64,000 nucleotides of DNA from Cyclaneusma minus. Its lineage: Eukaryota; Ascomycota; Leotiomycetes; Marthamycetales; Marthamycetaceae. The notes beneath the pieces were generated by a model that ran no database searches, was not told the DNA's origin, and was given only the letters and a program-made list of their open reading frames with translations. Within the stretch, counting starts at the first letter, position 1. The number at the start of each line of letters is the position of its first letter. Below, one piece after another: positions 47,859 through 59,254 of this stretch. Where the stretch lies: NCBI GenBank assembly GCA_037179335.1, contig JAKZHN010000049.1:62001-126000 (forward strand). Direction: 5' to 3'. The position numbers and the translations under genes are program-made.

Positions 47859-48568
47859 TTAATCCCCACATCTCCAACCCACAGTATTTACCCCCTTCCC
47901 CTCCCTGTCTACCGGACTCCCTCTTACAAACTTCCGGCTTAGCCCACACGACTCTTTTCTATAGCCCCAAATAGCACATCCCTTCGCCTCACATAGCGCC
48001 ATGCAGTTCTCCACCGTCAAATAGGCATTCTTCTCGAGCTCGCTTTTCCGTAACCAGTTGAGGTCGGATAGTTCGCCGCGAAGAGGTGCGCGGTAGCTTT
48101 GTTCGTAAGGGATGGCCCACGAAGATAGCGTGAAGAAGGGTCCACGTTGGTGTTGGTGGCTGAGGGTTTTTTGATCCTGAGAGCATGTTAGACCAGACAT
48201 TTCTGCTTCGAGTAATGTGATGAGATGAAACTTACAGAAACCGCAGCAGAGGACATATATCTTCGTCCGCCACTGAGTACAACATCCGGAAACGCAGCAC
48301 AATCCAGCCCCGCCACAGTCGAATTCCTCGCCGTTTCCGAATTTCTTCTTGTTTCCGTCTCAATTGTCGTAGACTCGCCCAACCACACACCAGTTTGTGT
48401 ATCTGTAAATCGAAAGTTTTGCAGTACTAGCGGGAGGACCTCAGCGTCCGCTATGCATATCGAGATGGTGCCGAGGAGGAATATGAGCATGAGGGTGGTT
48501 GCGGCGGCACGCCGTGCGAGGTCGAGACTTGATTTCATTGTTGCGTTCGAGGTCGTCGGTCTTTCCAT
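47859..48568 (-). CDS. small membrane-anchored or secreted protein with a cysteine-containing C-terminal module, 216 residues
   Basis: Exons 48236-48568 and 47859-48176 join in phase 0 through an intron 48177-48235 (GTAAGT...CTCAG). Residues 24-42 (TTLMLIFLLGTISICIADA) form an N-terminal signal or signal anchor. The C-terminal half has NAYLTVENCMALCEAKGCAI and ESCGLSRKF. This spacing of four or five cysteines with an A-L-C-E-A-K-G-C core recalls PAN/apple-type folds, but I am not sure. The module probably lies in the lumen or outside the cell. Intact; no named family. Confidence 0.65.
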
Positions 48569-49854
48569 GACAATTGGTTCTCTTTCCTCTTTGGTCTCTT
48601 CTCCTTCTCTCTTCCACTCTTCGCCTGAACTCGAGATCTCGAATTCCTTCAGGAGTTCCCTTCAATTCTTCTTCCAGCTTCAAAAGCTTCCTCTGAATGT
48701 CCAAATAGACAAAGCTTCCAAATCAAGTAGCAATGTCCAAAAGCGTAATCGAGTCGGTTCGTTCTCGAAAATTCCGTCTTCGTCTTGGTCGGTATCGTTT
48801 GTGTAGTACCAAAAAAGGAACAAGCAACGAAAAGAACCAAGCAGCCGGGCCGCACGCATCTACTTATCCCTCCCACATCTCGAACAAAGGAAACACCTCA
48901 CTCCACTTACGCACTCCAGGCACTACTCTACCCCAGACCCTCACCCGCCGCCCGACCCCATGCTCAATATGGGATTACCTGTCACCTGTTTTCTTGATAA
49001 ACACACGCTTTGGATGCAAGCGGCTAAATTGGAGAATCCGGCGAGCTGGGAATGCGGCTGATGCGTTTAAGCTTTCCGATTTGACGTATGGACCGGCACG
49101 CAAATTGATCATGGCGAGGTCAGGTGCCACCAGAGGGCGTGATGAGATGGCCGGTGGACGTAAACTCGTAGTAAAATGTTGCTGGCCTTGTTATTCGTTT
49201 ACGCAATTGATTGCATACAAATGATTCGGCACGCAGGTCAGTACTGGTCAACGATGAAGTCAAAATCACCATCAAAAGAAAGCGAAGTATGTGGTTGGGT
49301 GGTGTTTGGCATTGATTTGAATACCCTGACCCATCGACGTGCCCATTTGGGTAACAACTCAGGGAAAACCCGTAGGCGAAAACCTGAGTCCACGTCCTCC
49401 AATCTCCATCTCTTCAAGTCCAAGTCTCCATCCCTTGACTATATCCAGACATCGCTCCCTGATCGTGAAACCGTCAGCATGTCCGTCCACGCTGCGTGCA
49501 TGGGCTTTCAATGTACTGACAAGTTCCAACTGCCAACCATATAAATGCAAGCCCGTCGACTCTTGCCCGATGTCCTTCGCGTAGTTAGTTGACCGAGACT
49601 AGTTGTGACGAAACCGTTAGCCAATGAATCTGGAGCAAAAGGGAGGATGCGCCAGACGTACCTTGTGGGAGATGGACAGACCACTGCCTAGAGACTGATC
49701 CTGTGCTGCAGTTGAGGACAATTCCGAGAGGGAACGCCAGGTTAGCTCTCGGATTGCGGACAACATACCACATACACAACAACACCAAGCCTCTCCAAAT
49801 AGCAACGACCCTCAGCTCCACTGAAAAACCACCCAACCACATCTCACATCCTAT
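48569..49854. other. gene-poor stretch with a dispersed repeat copy
   Basis: No supported gene. Contains 49338-49396, one copy of a short dispersed sequence that recurs at 51979-52036. Confidence 0.4.
49338..49396 (+). repeat. dispersed short repeat, copy 1
   Basis: Begins CGTGCCCATTTGGGTAACAA and includes GGAAAACCCGTAGGC and CCTGAGTCCACG. Roughly three quarters identical to 51979-52036 by eye. Confidence 0.5.
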
Positions 49855-50110
49855 CTGCCATCCCCACTCCATCATCCCCATCACCTTGTCTTCATTTCAT
49901 CATTCCCATCCTATCATCCACAACCCGTCTCCCCTCTCCCTTCAACCTTCAGCCTTCAACCTGCAACATCTCCTTGTCATCATCCTCATCCCATCACCCC
50001 CATCACCCCCAATTCATCAGCCCCATCATCCCCATCTCACCATCCCCATCGTCATCGTCCCCATTTCATGATCCTCATCTCATCACTCAGATCCCATCCA
50101 ATGATCCACT
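49855..50110. repeat. CATCCCC-rich microsatellite
   Basis: Imperfect tandem CATCACCCC / CATCCCCATC units, strongly strand-asymmetric (C-rich on plus). Non-coding by appearance. Confidence 0.7.
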
Positions 50111-50462
50111 CCTTAATGACCCAGATCCCAACTGATTTCCGATCCAATCCACTGCACTCTGATGCTTTCTCATCTCTGATCCACACTGATCTCTGATGCT
50201 TTCATGTTCTCATCTCTGGTCCAAACTGATCTCTGATGCTCACTCATCTCTGATGCTTTCTCATCTCTGATCCTTGATCTCTGACCCAACGCTGGTCTCT
50301 GATCCAGACTGATCTCTGATCCAAACAACTGATCTCTGATGCTCACTCATCTCTGATCCTTGATCTCTGACCTAAAGCTGGTCTCTGATCCACACTGACC
50401 TGACCCAACGCTGGTACTGATCCAAACTGATCGCTGATGCGCACTCATCTCTTGATCCAAAC
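50111..50462. repeat. TGATCTCTGATCC-type minisatellite
   Basis: Many copies of TGATCTCTGATGC, CTCATCTCTGATCC and TTGATCTCTGACC, arranged in a longer higher-order unit that repeats around 50255-50345 and 50333-50405. Confidence 0.75.
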
Positions 50463-51978
50463 ACAACTGAACCACGCAGCAAGAAAACACAAAACATGCG
50501 CAGCCATTCAAAACATGCCTCACAAGCCGAGGACTTGACACCATGGCCTCACACACAGAGGACTTCACGGAATGCCTCATAACGGAGAACACCCAGCCAT
50601 CCCGAACAGAGGGCTCCCAGACCATGCCTTCCGCAGAGGGTTCCAACCATGTTCCACGGGAGGTTTGCCTCAACAGAGGTTTTCATACGCTCGAGCAGAG
50701 GCACTGTTCGCATGCTCGCCTTTCAGACCATGCCTACAGCAGAGGGTTTCTTGCAAGCCTCCAATTGAGGACTTGCTCAGTCTGTCCATGAGGGCCCATC
50801 CGGCTCACCTCGACAACGACTGCTCACAGCTGTTCTTTCCAGATGCATAGCTATCTTTGAGAAAACGACAAAAGGCATCCCGCCTTTGCGCTCATGAGAT
50901 CTCTTGTCGCAGACTGCAATCGCAAATCCGCTCGACTCTGCTTGCGTGGCCTTCGCACAGCAAGACAGGTCCTGACAATGACCAACTGCATCCCGCAGAG
51001 GCCTTCTCTTCGTGTCGGTCGACTCGCAAGCGTGCAAGTCCGAATCCGATCACGCAGCTCTGGGCACCCACGAGCGTCCGCTGACGTCGCAAGCCTTCGC
51101 ACAGCAGCTCACATGCCCTGTCTCAGTGAAGCAACGAGAAAGCAGTTCTCCAATTTCGCCTTTCTCGCGGCTCTGGACGGCAGGATGGGAGGTGGACCTT
51201 TAACTTTCGAAGCATCGAGTATGGTGGCCCGAAGTCTACTTCCCAGCCCACTCCTGTAGGCTGGGCAGAGCAACGTGCTCTGTAGTCACAACCTCGCTGC
51301 ATCGCTGCGAGCATGGGGATCTGGCCGACAGAGCTTTCCGTGGAGCCAGCAGATAGACACTGGCTACCGCGCGCGAGCAACGGTCTGCGAGTCGACACTA
51401 CGCAGCCAATTCGAAACGTGTCGCGATCGCGAAGAGAGATAGAGGAATGCGGGGGCTGGCGCCTTTAAGTAGGACGTGTCTGCGCTGGTGCCTGGCGGCG
51501 GCTTATGTCATGTGCCCAGGCAGCAAACTGCCGGCCGCGTTCGGCCCTTCCGCTTTGGGCCTGGTCCAGCGTGCACGGTCCCTGCATGAAAGGCACGCTG
51601 GAAGGCCACATGATAGTTTCGTGATGAAGCAAACTTTGACCGTCACATCGTTAGGGACACATATTCCGAACGTCGTGTTGGGACGAATGACCTGGGGGCT
51701 TCCGATTCACCAGGTGCATGCAAGGTTTAAAGCACCAGCTCTGGCCGGCTGGGAGCGGACCCAAACTCCAACGTTGAAGGTCATTTGACGAAGTCAGAAA
51801 GGAGAAGGAGCCTTTCAACAAAACACTCGACAAACGCAACTATCGGATCACAAAGCTTGCTTTCAAGCCGGCAAAAGAAGGAGATCAAAGTGTCACCGGT
51901 GCAAGCAAGGAAGGCATAGTTGGCTTGTAGCATTCATGTATTGATGTATGAATGCAACGCCGATTCCGCAGTCCACAA
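50463..51978. other. gene-poor, GC-rich stretch with degenerate tandem motifs
   Basis: From 50510 to 50780, imperfect units containing GAGGACTT / CAGAGGTTT / CCATGCCT recur every few tens of bases. Several frames are open on both strands, but none has a start, splice or family signal that stands out. Confidence 0.4.
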
Positions 51979-52036
51979 CGTGCTCATTCGAGTCACAATC
52001 CAGGAAAACCCCGTGGGCAAAACCTGGATCCACGCC
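51979..52036 (+). repeat. dispersed short repeat, copy 2
   Basis: Begins CGTGCTCATTCGAGTCACAA and includes GGAAAACCCCGTGGGC and CCTGGATCCACG. Related to 49338-49396. Confidence 0.5.
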
Positions 52037-52730
52037 TCAAGATGTACCGTCCCAAACCACCGGCCATGCCATTCCTGCCCTACCATCCAATCCACCATTC
52101 CGCCCTCGCAACACACGTGATGTCCATCCCATCCCAGCCTGTCAACCCGCATCGTCTGGATTCTTGCTCCGCTCTCTTGATAGTCGTGAATGGCGGCGGA
52201 GTGTAAATTCCTGTATTTCCATCGATCAGCCACCTATCCGAGGACAGACACGAATCCAGACTTGAATGCCTACCTGGTCCGAAAACAACTTGAAGGCGGC
52301 GCAACATCGAACGTTTCGAAAGCGTGTTGTCCTGACTGAGGTCAACAACAACAAAAGGGGGCAGCAGGTACCTTGTCTCGAATAAGGATCGTGTGTCGAA
52401 AAGAATGCTGAAGGGAATAGAAGCCCAAAGACAGTATTCCAAGAAGTTTTGCCTCGATAAGCATGAAAGCCAAACGAGGACTTGATATGCCTCGAGGAAC
52501 TGATGTTTCTGAAGGACTTGTGACATGGTCTTTGATTGACAGATGTATCGCGCATGGCCAGTCATCATGGCATCTGTGATTTCTGAGGCTTGTCTTCGGA
52601 GGCCATGGCTTCTTGTGCTCTGCTGGAACTTCCCCGGAGTGCCGCTGCAACCTGATCGTGCTTCTTGGAACTTCTCCGGGGGCCGCGACATCTGATGCTC
52701 TGAGGCTCTTCGTTCGACTCCGCCGATGTT
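52037..52730. other. gene-poor stretch
   Basis: Overlapping open frames on both strands without clear signals of coding. No supported gene. Confidence 0.35.
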
Positions 52731-52975
52731 CTTGAGGCTTGACAGACTCTCGCTTTCGCTTCCAATTGAGCTTGATGCTCGGAAGACGGCGACGCTGATG
52801 ATAGCACTCGGTGTCTTTGAGGCACGACGGCACTCGATTTCTTAAGGCGGACAGGCTCGCTTTCGCTCTGAACAGGCTGATACCTGGGAGACAGCGATGC
52901 TGACGACGGCACTCGACATTCTTTGAGGCACGATGGCACTCGGTTTCTTGAGGCTTGACAGACTCTCGCTTTGGT
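52731..52975. repeat. tandem repeat with a unit of about 107-110 bp, 2.3 copies
   Basis: Units begin near 52731, 52838 and 52948 with CTTGAGGCTTGACAGACTCT or a variant, followed by CGCTTTCG, GACGGCACTCG and TTTGAGGCACGA. Minus-strand frames over it read repeated VCQASR / VPSCLKECR / VVPQRHR peptides, probably as a by-product. Confidence 0.75.
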
Positions 52976-53181
52976 TCCCCTGAGTTTGAAGACTCGGAAA
53001 CAACTGCGATGCCGTACGCACTCGGACATGAAGCGGAAGATGCGCGTGTCGGAAAGCGTCTGGGTCATCTCCATGTCTTCTGATATACCGCAGATAAGTC
53101 CAGCGTAGCCAGCATAGTCACGCTCGCCCCAGCAAGCAGACATCTGCGCAAGCGCAGAATCTTTGGTAGCAGGACAGAACG

Positions 53182-53529
53182 ATGCCATCTCAGCTCGAGC
53201 ACGCGCAACCCATCCAACCGGGCAGGACATTGAACTTTCGGAGCATTGTGCATGGCGACACAGGTGCCTACTTCCAGTACTCCCCCCAATATCGGCTCAG
53301 AGGTTTTCCGGCAATCGTGATGATTGTAGTCCCGCCCGGTGGTCTCGTTGACGTAGCAAGCACGGAGGGTCCAGTCGCCCTCTCAATGAAAGTTGCCGTT
53401 GGACGAGGTCCGCTGGCGCTGATCAGAGAAGAAGGTGCGAAAGGCCTGGAGAAGAAAGATAAAAGTGAAGTCGTGTGCGCGACGCTGGCTTATGTATCCG
53501 TTTGGCGCGCTTTGTACGGCGGACGGTAG
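53182..53529 (+). CDS. possible hypothetical protein, 115 residues
   Basis: ATG 53182 to TAG. It contains a plausible fold-like stretch (FRSIVHGDTGAYFQYSPQ, then GFPAIVMIVVPPGGLVDV) and a charged C-terminus. No family recognised, no introns, and an overlapping minus-strand frame is also open. Weak candidate. Confidence 0.25.
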   Translation: MPSQLEHAQPIQPGRTLNFRSIVHGDTGAYFQYSPQYRLRGFPAIVMIVVPPGGLVDVASTEGPVALSMKVAVGRGPLALIREEGAKGLEKKDKSEVVCATLAYVSVWRALYGGR

Positions 53530-54296
53530 CGGGGGGAGTGACGCAGGAACATATTTAACCCGAGCAGCTAAGCGGTTTTAGACGTTCCGGTTGCGGAGCT
53601 TCCACTTTCAGATTGCGCTTCATGCAGGTCCCGCCGAAACCTTCCACTTCGATGATCCAGCCAGATCGCCCGAATCTCAACATATCCCCAAAGCCCCCGC
53701 CTAACGCATTCACTAGGTAACTACAGCCAAATTACAAGTTGATGCCGACCGGCACATGTTACCTAATGCAGGGATGAAGCTTTTGATGTTGTCGATAACT
53801 CTGTCGGATACCTAGGCTCGTGGTGGGATCTCTCCTGCGTGCAAGACAGCCTGTCTCTAACGGAACATGCTCTCTCCAACAAACAAGTCAAAAACAACTA
53901 CCCGTCCAGTAGTCCACATGGAAGCAAACACCAAGATCCTCAACAGACCTCCACGAACAGAGAAATAAGAGGCATCAAACAAGGCATGCTTGTGAATTAA
54001 AGTAAAGGGGCTCAAGGACAATGACAGGAAGCCGAATTCACTGTGTGACGTGGCCGTGTCATAAAATTCGTCTCGACTGGAGTCACGCTGAAGCATTGGG
54101 ACCATTCTTCAAATCGGCCCTGATCACAATCACTTTCACTCGAGCGGGCTTTGATCCACAGCAGAGCAGGCAGAACACGACAATATTGGCTACCTGGGAG
54201 CAGCCAGCTAGATGCACGACAGAGAATATCCGTGCCCCCGACGAAGAACACCTAAGGTCAGGGAACAATTCTTATTCATAGGTATGAGCCTTCCCC
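53530..54296. other. intergenic stretch
   Basis: About 770 bases without a supported gene or repeat. Confidence 0.4.
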
Positions 54297-55316
54297 TCAG
54301 GACGCAACGGCATTCTGACGCTTCTCCCATTCCAATGCCAGACGCACAAGCTCGCGGTATGTGATGATTCTTCCGCGAGAAGTGGCCCAATGCCTACGAG
54401 CCTCAGAGTTCAAACAGGTGTTCAAGAACCAATAACGGAAATCCCAAGGCATACCGTCAAAGAACATGATCACTCTCTCCTCGGCGTACCGAGCAGTATC
54501 CGTCCCATTCATCTTCTGCCAGATCCACTCTCTTCTCCACACATACTCGGAAATGTCAGGGCAGTGGTTCGATCTCAGTTCGAGAAACTGGTTGATGAGA
54601 TCACCGCGCATTCCTCCGCTCTTTTCAAGACTTTCTTGTCTGCGAAGCCACGTGTGGCACTCCGAGGACATCTGAGGAGGCTCAAGGGAGGCATTTCGCG
54701 ACTTCTTTGCTGTACTCACGCTTCTGTGAGGAAGGGGAAGAGGGCTGTCGGTTGCTGCAGTCTTGAGGGGAGCGCTGCCGGAGATCCTTGGATTGCTTCC
54801 GGTATCGGCAGGGGCGAGAACTTTCTGAGATGCGTCTTTGCCTGAGGCGGTTCGAGTGTTGTTGAGCGGCGATTCTGTCGTATCTGGCGGGGTTGGTGGA
54901 CCGCAATGCCATTCGCATGCTGCAGGAGGGTACGGAATCCACCAAGATTCGTCAGGTAGCGCCATGGCTCTGGGTTCGATGGCCACTTGGAGATAGCAGC
55001 TCAGGTGGGATGCATGGTCTGCAGTGATCGGAACAGCTGCTTCACCGAGTTTTGAATTAGCTGAGGTCAAGGGGTTGGACGGAGATCCATGCTGGAACGA
55101 ACAAGAAGATCGATCGCGGGAAAGCTTGAGAGCAGGTGGGAGGCGTAATGATCCCAGAAGTGCGGTCGGCTGTAGATGTGAAGGCCTGGGAGGATACAGC
55201 GCTGGCCGCACTTTGGGCCGACTTTTATTCTCATAGTTTGATAGAGAAACGGTTCGTTCATATGAAGCAGAAATCTGTGCTCGTGAGTAGGACCCTGCAA
55301 CAGGTTCCAATTTCAT
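54297..55316 (-). CDS. Gag-like (retrotransposon capsid-type) protein, single module
   Basis: An open frame of 339 codons from ATG 55314-55316. A more natural start may be ATG 54963-54965 (MALPDESWWIPYPP, 222 residues), because the upstream part looks like translated leader. The C-terminal 105 residues read DLINQFLELRSNHCPDISEY, then WRREWIWQKM, FFDGMPWDFRYWFLN and TYRELVRLALEWEKRQ. This spacing (L-x-x-F-x-x-L-R, S-x-Y, then a GLP-like turn, then a long helix) resembles Gag/UBN2-type capsid domains of LTR retrotransposons. It is clearly related to the first module of the protein at 59255-61135. No protease, integrase or reverse transcriptase lies nearby. It may be a domesticated gag or a leftover. 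A shorter upstream frame from a TTG (55358) adds residues but is not an ATG start. Confidence 0.45.
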   Translation of the reverse strand: MKLEPVAGSYSRAQISASYERTVSLSNYENKSRPKVRPALYPPRPSHLQPTALLGSLRLPPALKLSRDRSSCSFQHGSPSNPLTSANSKLGEAAVPITADHASHLSCYLQVAIEPRAMALPDESWWIPYPPAACEWHCGPPTPPDTTESPLNNTRTASGKDASQKVLAPADTGSNPRISGSAPLKTAATDSPLPLPHRSVSTAKKSRNASLEPPQMSSECHTWLRRQESLEKSGGMRGDLINQFLELRSNHCPDISEYVWRREWIWQKMNGTDTARYAEERVIMFFDGMPWDFRYWFLNTCLNSEARRHWATSRGRIITYRELVRLALEWEKRQNAVAS

Positions 55317-55358
55317 ACCGGCACCAGTTTGGATTTTGGTCGTCAAACCACTGTTCAA

Positions 55359-56844
55359 TCAGAGCCCTTGTTTAACCTGTTACTGCCACGGCTCTCTTCG
55401 TTTCCTTAGTCTTCTCTCAGCTGCGTGTTTCTTCTCCGGCCTTTCTTTCATCTTGTAGTTCCTGCTCCAGGGGTGTCCTTGGGATGCGCTTCTGTTCAGG
55501 AGTACTAGTCTGGATTCATTGCTGCTGAGTTCATGATGAAGTTGGTGTTGGAGCAAGGAAGACACATTGGTCCCTGGCTGTGAGAGGAGCAGCTACGTGG
55601 TGTTGGACGCTGTTCACAATGCCATCCGACACATGTGGTCATGTGACTGGGCCTTGCCAATTACCCAGAAAAGGATATCCGTTGCCCTTGATTGATCTGT
55701 CCCGTTCTTTGTGTTCCTTTTGTCCCTACCCAGTAATGTCTAGCGAAGTGGAGCAGTGTCCAGATTTGGCGCTGTTGCCATATGGAGCTGAATGCCACAC
55801 TTTTCAGCATAGAATCTCCTGGGTCTGCTTTGTGTAGTAGGTAAGGCTTTGTCTTGCGCGAAACACTTACAGTCGGGCCTGGGATTCGATTCTCGGTCGG
55901 AAGTAAATCAATTTAGTCCAGTTTCTTATACCCAGAAGTCGACGCTCAGCTTTCGTGGCTGTGTGAGGCATGCAAAAACTTGAGCTGCGAAGATGGCGCA
56001 GTTCCACTTTTATCAGAGATTCTACTCGCGTTTTTGCAACTGCCTGAACAGATACACCTCGCGTATGAGGGAAAAGGGACTGCCGCCAATAGTTTCTAGC
56101 TGCTGAGAATTACAGAGGCACGAGAACTTGGGAGCCAGTTTTCCAGTTTCCCAGAAATGACTAGAAGACTACTACCCATATTGAGAAAAGCGCCGTGATA
56201 TGGCCGTTCAGCTCCTTCAAATAGAATTCGGTCCGCAAGTTTGAGATAACATAGTATGGAGAATGGGTAGGCTGTGTTATCACGCACGTAGCCCCCAATA
56301 TTGCGAGCATCGACGCCACCACATCACAATATTCGCTACTAAATGGACATGAAAAAAGCAAACAGAGCTGATAGGTATCTTGATTGAAAACTTATGTCTC
56401 GGACATTATTATGCCGTGATATGTGTGTAATGTTGGAAACACCGTGTCGGAATTTCGTTTGCCGCGCAACCTTGTCCTAGCGGTGCAACAACGTTACAAC
56501 AAAACGTTACTTGGCCTATCAAACTTATCACTCTAACCATCCGGTTGTCACTCAAGCTTCTTTTGATGTTATACAAGTTGCTTTTTTCCACAATTGCTCT
56601 CGTTATCCATCATACTTGTCCTCGACCCCGTATAGCTAGTTACGTTCCACATAAATCCTTCCCATCCCACATCAGCTCAATCACTCGAATATCCGTCGAT
56701 TGTGACTGTGAAACCATATTTCTCCTCGTTTGGGCTGAAACTCGAGGGCTTACTGAGTTTCTCTCTGAAAACCTTATATCATGGCTTGGCTCGAACATGA
56801 AGAGTTCTTAAAACCCCCGTCGTTTTTCATTCTAGCCATAATGA
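55359..56844. other. intergenic stretch
   Basis: About 1.5 kb. Only short frames; no repeat of the families described here and no gene supported. Confidence 0.45.
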
Positions 56845-58609
56845 CTTCTCCGTCTCCTTTTTCTAGTGTTTCTTATACTATCAGCCCTCTACCTACTCTT
56901 CTCAGTGATCTTCTCCTATATCAGACGTTCAGAGTTCTGCACCAAACACAGCTGCAAAGCCGCACCTCCCGTTCCTCAAAAATGGTATCTCTTCGGTCTA
57001 GATGTCATCCTCGTATTCTCGAAAGCCACCAAGAAGCGCGCATTTCTCGCATACACCTGCGGCTTGTTCAAGAATAGCACAAGCAGAACCGTTTCTCTCA
57101 ATTTGGCTCCAGGAACTACTTACGTGTGGACTATGTCACCAGAGAATGCGAAGGCAATGATGGCCGAAAGGGTTGAGGATTTCGAGATCAGCCAGCGTAA
57201 GTCTATTTTACTCCTTGCATCCATTCTACAATGGAAGACTAACATCGGTTTTCAAAGCTCGCATCGACTCTATGGAGCCATATCTCGGTATCTCTCCCGA
57301 AACCACTACCGGTCGTACATGGGCTCATAGCAGAGCTGTATTTCGCACTGCGTTCTCCAAAGCCCAGGTCAACAAGATGGATGTATATGAACGACATTTT
57401 CAGCACCTGGCGGCTAGCATATCGGGTCACGGGGAGACGCTGGATCTCAAGGTGTTGTTCAGTCGCATGACGCTGGATGTAGCCACTGATATCTTCTTTG
57501 GCGAGCCTTTGTGTGCTCAGCAAGCCGACGCACCGTGAGTACCGGAGATCCCCACCTTGCCTATTCGAAATAAGAAATACTTATTCTTCGATGAATCATA
57601 CAGACTTTCGACGCGAGACATCAACCAGGCTTTTGATACTGTCTCAAGATGCCTCCGCGATCGCTTCAATCAGGGCCCTTTCTTGGTATTCTACCGAGAT
57701 CCCGAATTCAAGCGTTCTCTAGGCATTCTGCACAAGTACATGGAAACTGTAGTTTCCAAAGCCATCCAAAAAAGGCAATCCCCTTCTTATCCGACAAAAG
57801 AAGACGAGTTACTAGGATGTTGTTCAGGGACTTTCCTAGATGAATTTATCACTTCACTCGACAACAAGAAAGCCATATAGAACCTGCTATTTAGCGCAGT
57901 TTCCGGCGGCCGAGACACAATTACGGCGATCCTTAGCCACGTATTTTACTATCTCGCACGGAACCCTTTCGCCTTGAAAAGACTGCGGGATGACATATTA
58001 AGATTAGGAGGCGGAGTACCCATATACGAGCAGTTGAAAGACCTCAAATACCTTAGATGGGTTATTGACGAGAGTAAGCTACCTGATAGGGGCCCAAATC
58101 GTGAAAAGCTTATTAGATACTAACATTATCATTTCTCAGCTCTGCGACTGGCTCCAGGCACACCAGTCTGGGATCGGCAAGCAATACGCGATACCTTTCT
58201 GCCCAACGGCGACGGCGCAGATGGCAAGTCGCCACTATTCGTGCCAAAAGATCAAGTCATTACGTATACTTTCTACGCACTATGCCATGATGAGCAGCAA
58301 TGGGGAGAAGATGTTGAAGAGTTCCGACCAGAGCGGTGGGAGGGATTAAAACATAGTTGGTGCTATACGCCTTTTGGGGGAGGAAGCCGTATATATCCCG
58401 GTCGTAAGTCCTTCTCCTTGAACAGTAATGGTGGGTACTAATATTTTGGGAAATTAGAACAGATGGCGCTGAATGAAGCAAGCTATGTTACCGTAAGGAT
58501 GTTGCAGACGTTTAGTGCCTTGGAAAACCGTGATGATAGGCCGTGGGAAGAAGGGTTGAGTGTGAATCTTACGCCGTATCATGGATGTAGAGTGGGTTTG
58601 AAGAGATAG
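56845..58609 (+). pseudogene. cytochrome P450 (CYP52-like), inactivated
   Basis: Five exons splice in perfect phase: up to 57196, 57258-57534, 57604-58073, 58140-58403 and 58458-58609. They give about 498 codons, full P450 length. Landmarks in order: hydrophobic N-terminus, WAHSRAVFRTAFSK (helix C), the I-helix relic SAVSGGRDTI, E-T-L-R of helix K across intron 3, EEFRPERWEG, the heme loop FGGGSRIYPG, and EASYVTVRMLQTF. Lesions: no ATG (the frame opens after a stop at 56842-56844), TAG 57878-57880 before the I-helix, and Tyr (TAT 58394-58396) where the absolutely conserved heme-ligand Cys belongs. The TAG and the TGT-to-TAT change fit C-to-T (or the complementary G-to-A) in CpA context. Relatives oxidise alkanes or fatty acids at the ER. 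Not functional. Confidence 0.9.
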
Positions 58610-59254
58610 CTGACTGGCCGAATGAGCTTTCGGAAGCGTTTTTGTGGTACATGTTAGACGAAAAGGCAGAATAGGAAGAGAAGTGGAAGGTGGTGTACGG
58701 CCGACATGAATTGGGACAGTGTGCTACTGATGGGGACGTGGTGAGAGGAGATATGCTGAGGACGACAGTACGACTTAGGGAGAAGCTGCAATTTGAAAAG
58801 TGAAGGTTGGAGAACGACAGGGTGGCTTGGGCTTGGGGGGGGGGGGGGGGGAGAAGTGGTCTCGTAGTGGGAATGTCTCGTAGTTGGAATGCAGAATCAG
58901 ACCGCGATACTACAGAGCATTGAAAGTCAATTAGCAGAGCGAAAGGTAAAAGGCAGGGGACGCAAGCGAAATAACTCTATTTTGAGTTTTTTTTTGTGAC
59001 GCTGAGTAGACCATTAGGAGTTCCATGGTGAGAGAAACACGGTCTCAAACCACATCTTCACAATGAATGCCCAACTCACGAATGCAACAAGTGAATACCT
59101 CTCACAGAAAGAGAAGCAAAGAGCAATTCCATGACAGCAACGCTAGCTAAGGGTATCTCCCAGTTCCAAGGACTCCAAATGCCAAAGTCTGCCGCCAGCG
59201 CCCCCGGCATCAAAAACTCCACGCCGCCGGAGTAGCTTGTGGACGCGAATGCGC
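58610..59254. other. intergenic stretch with a 17-G homopolymer
   Basis: About 640 bases between the P450 pseudogene and the Gag-like gene. G17 at 58835-58851 and T8 near 58990. No gene. Confidence 0.5.
58835..58851. repeat. G17 homopolymer
   Basis: Seventeen consecutive G; length may be affected by sequencing error. Confidence 0.85.

Noticed and set aside
51447..51788. 113-codon plus-strand frame in the GC-rich block
   Set aside because: No domain, splice or start evidence; open frames of this length are expected by chance in GC-rich DNA.
52565..53230. 221-codon minus-strand frame rich in Ser, Arg and Cys
   Set aside because: Half of it is the translation of the 107-110-bp tandem repeat, and the competing plus-strand frame at 53182 is equally open; not enough to call a gene.
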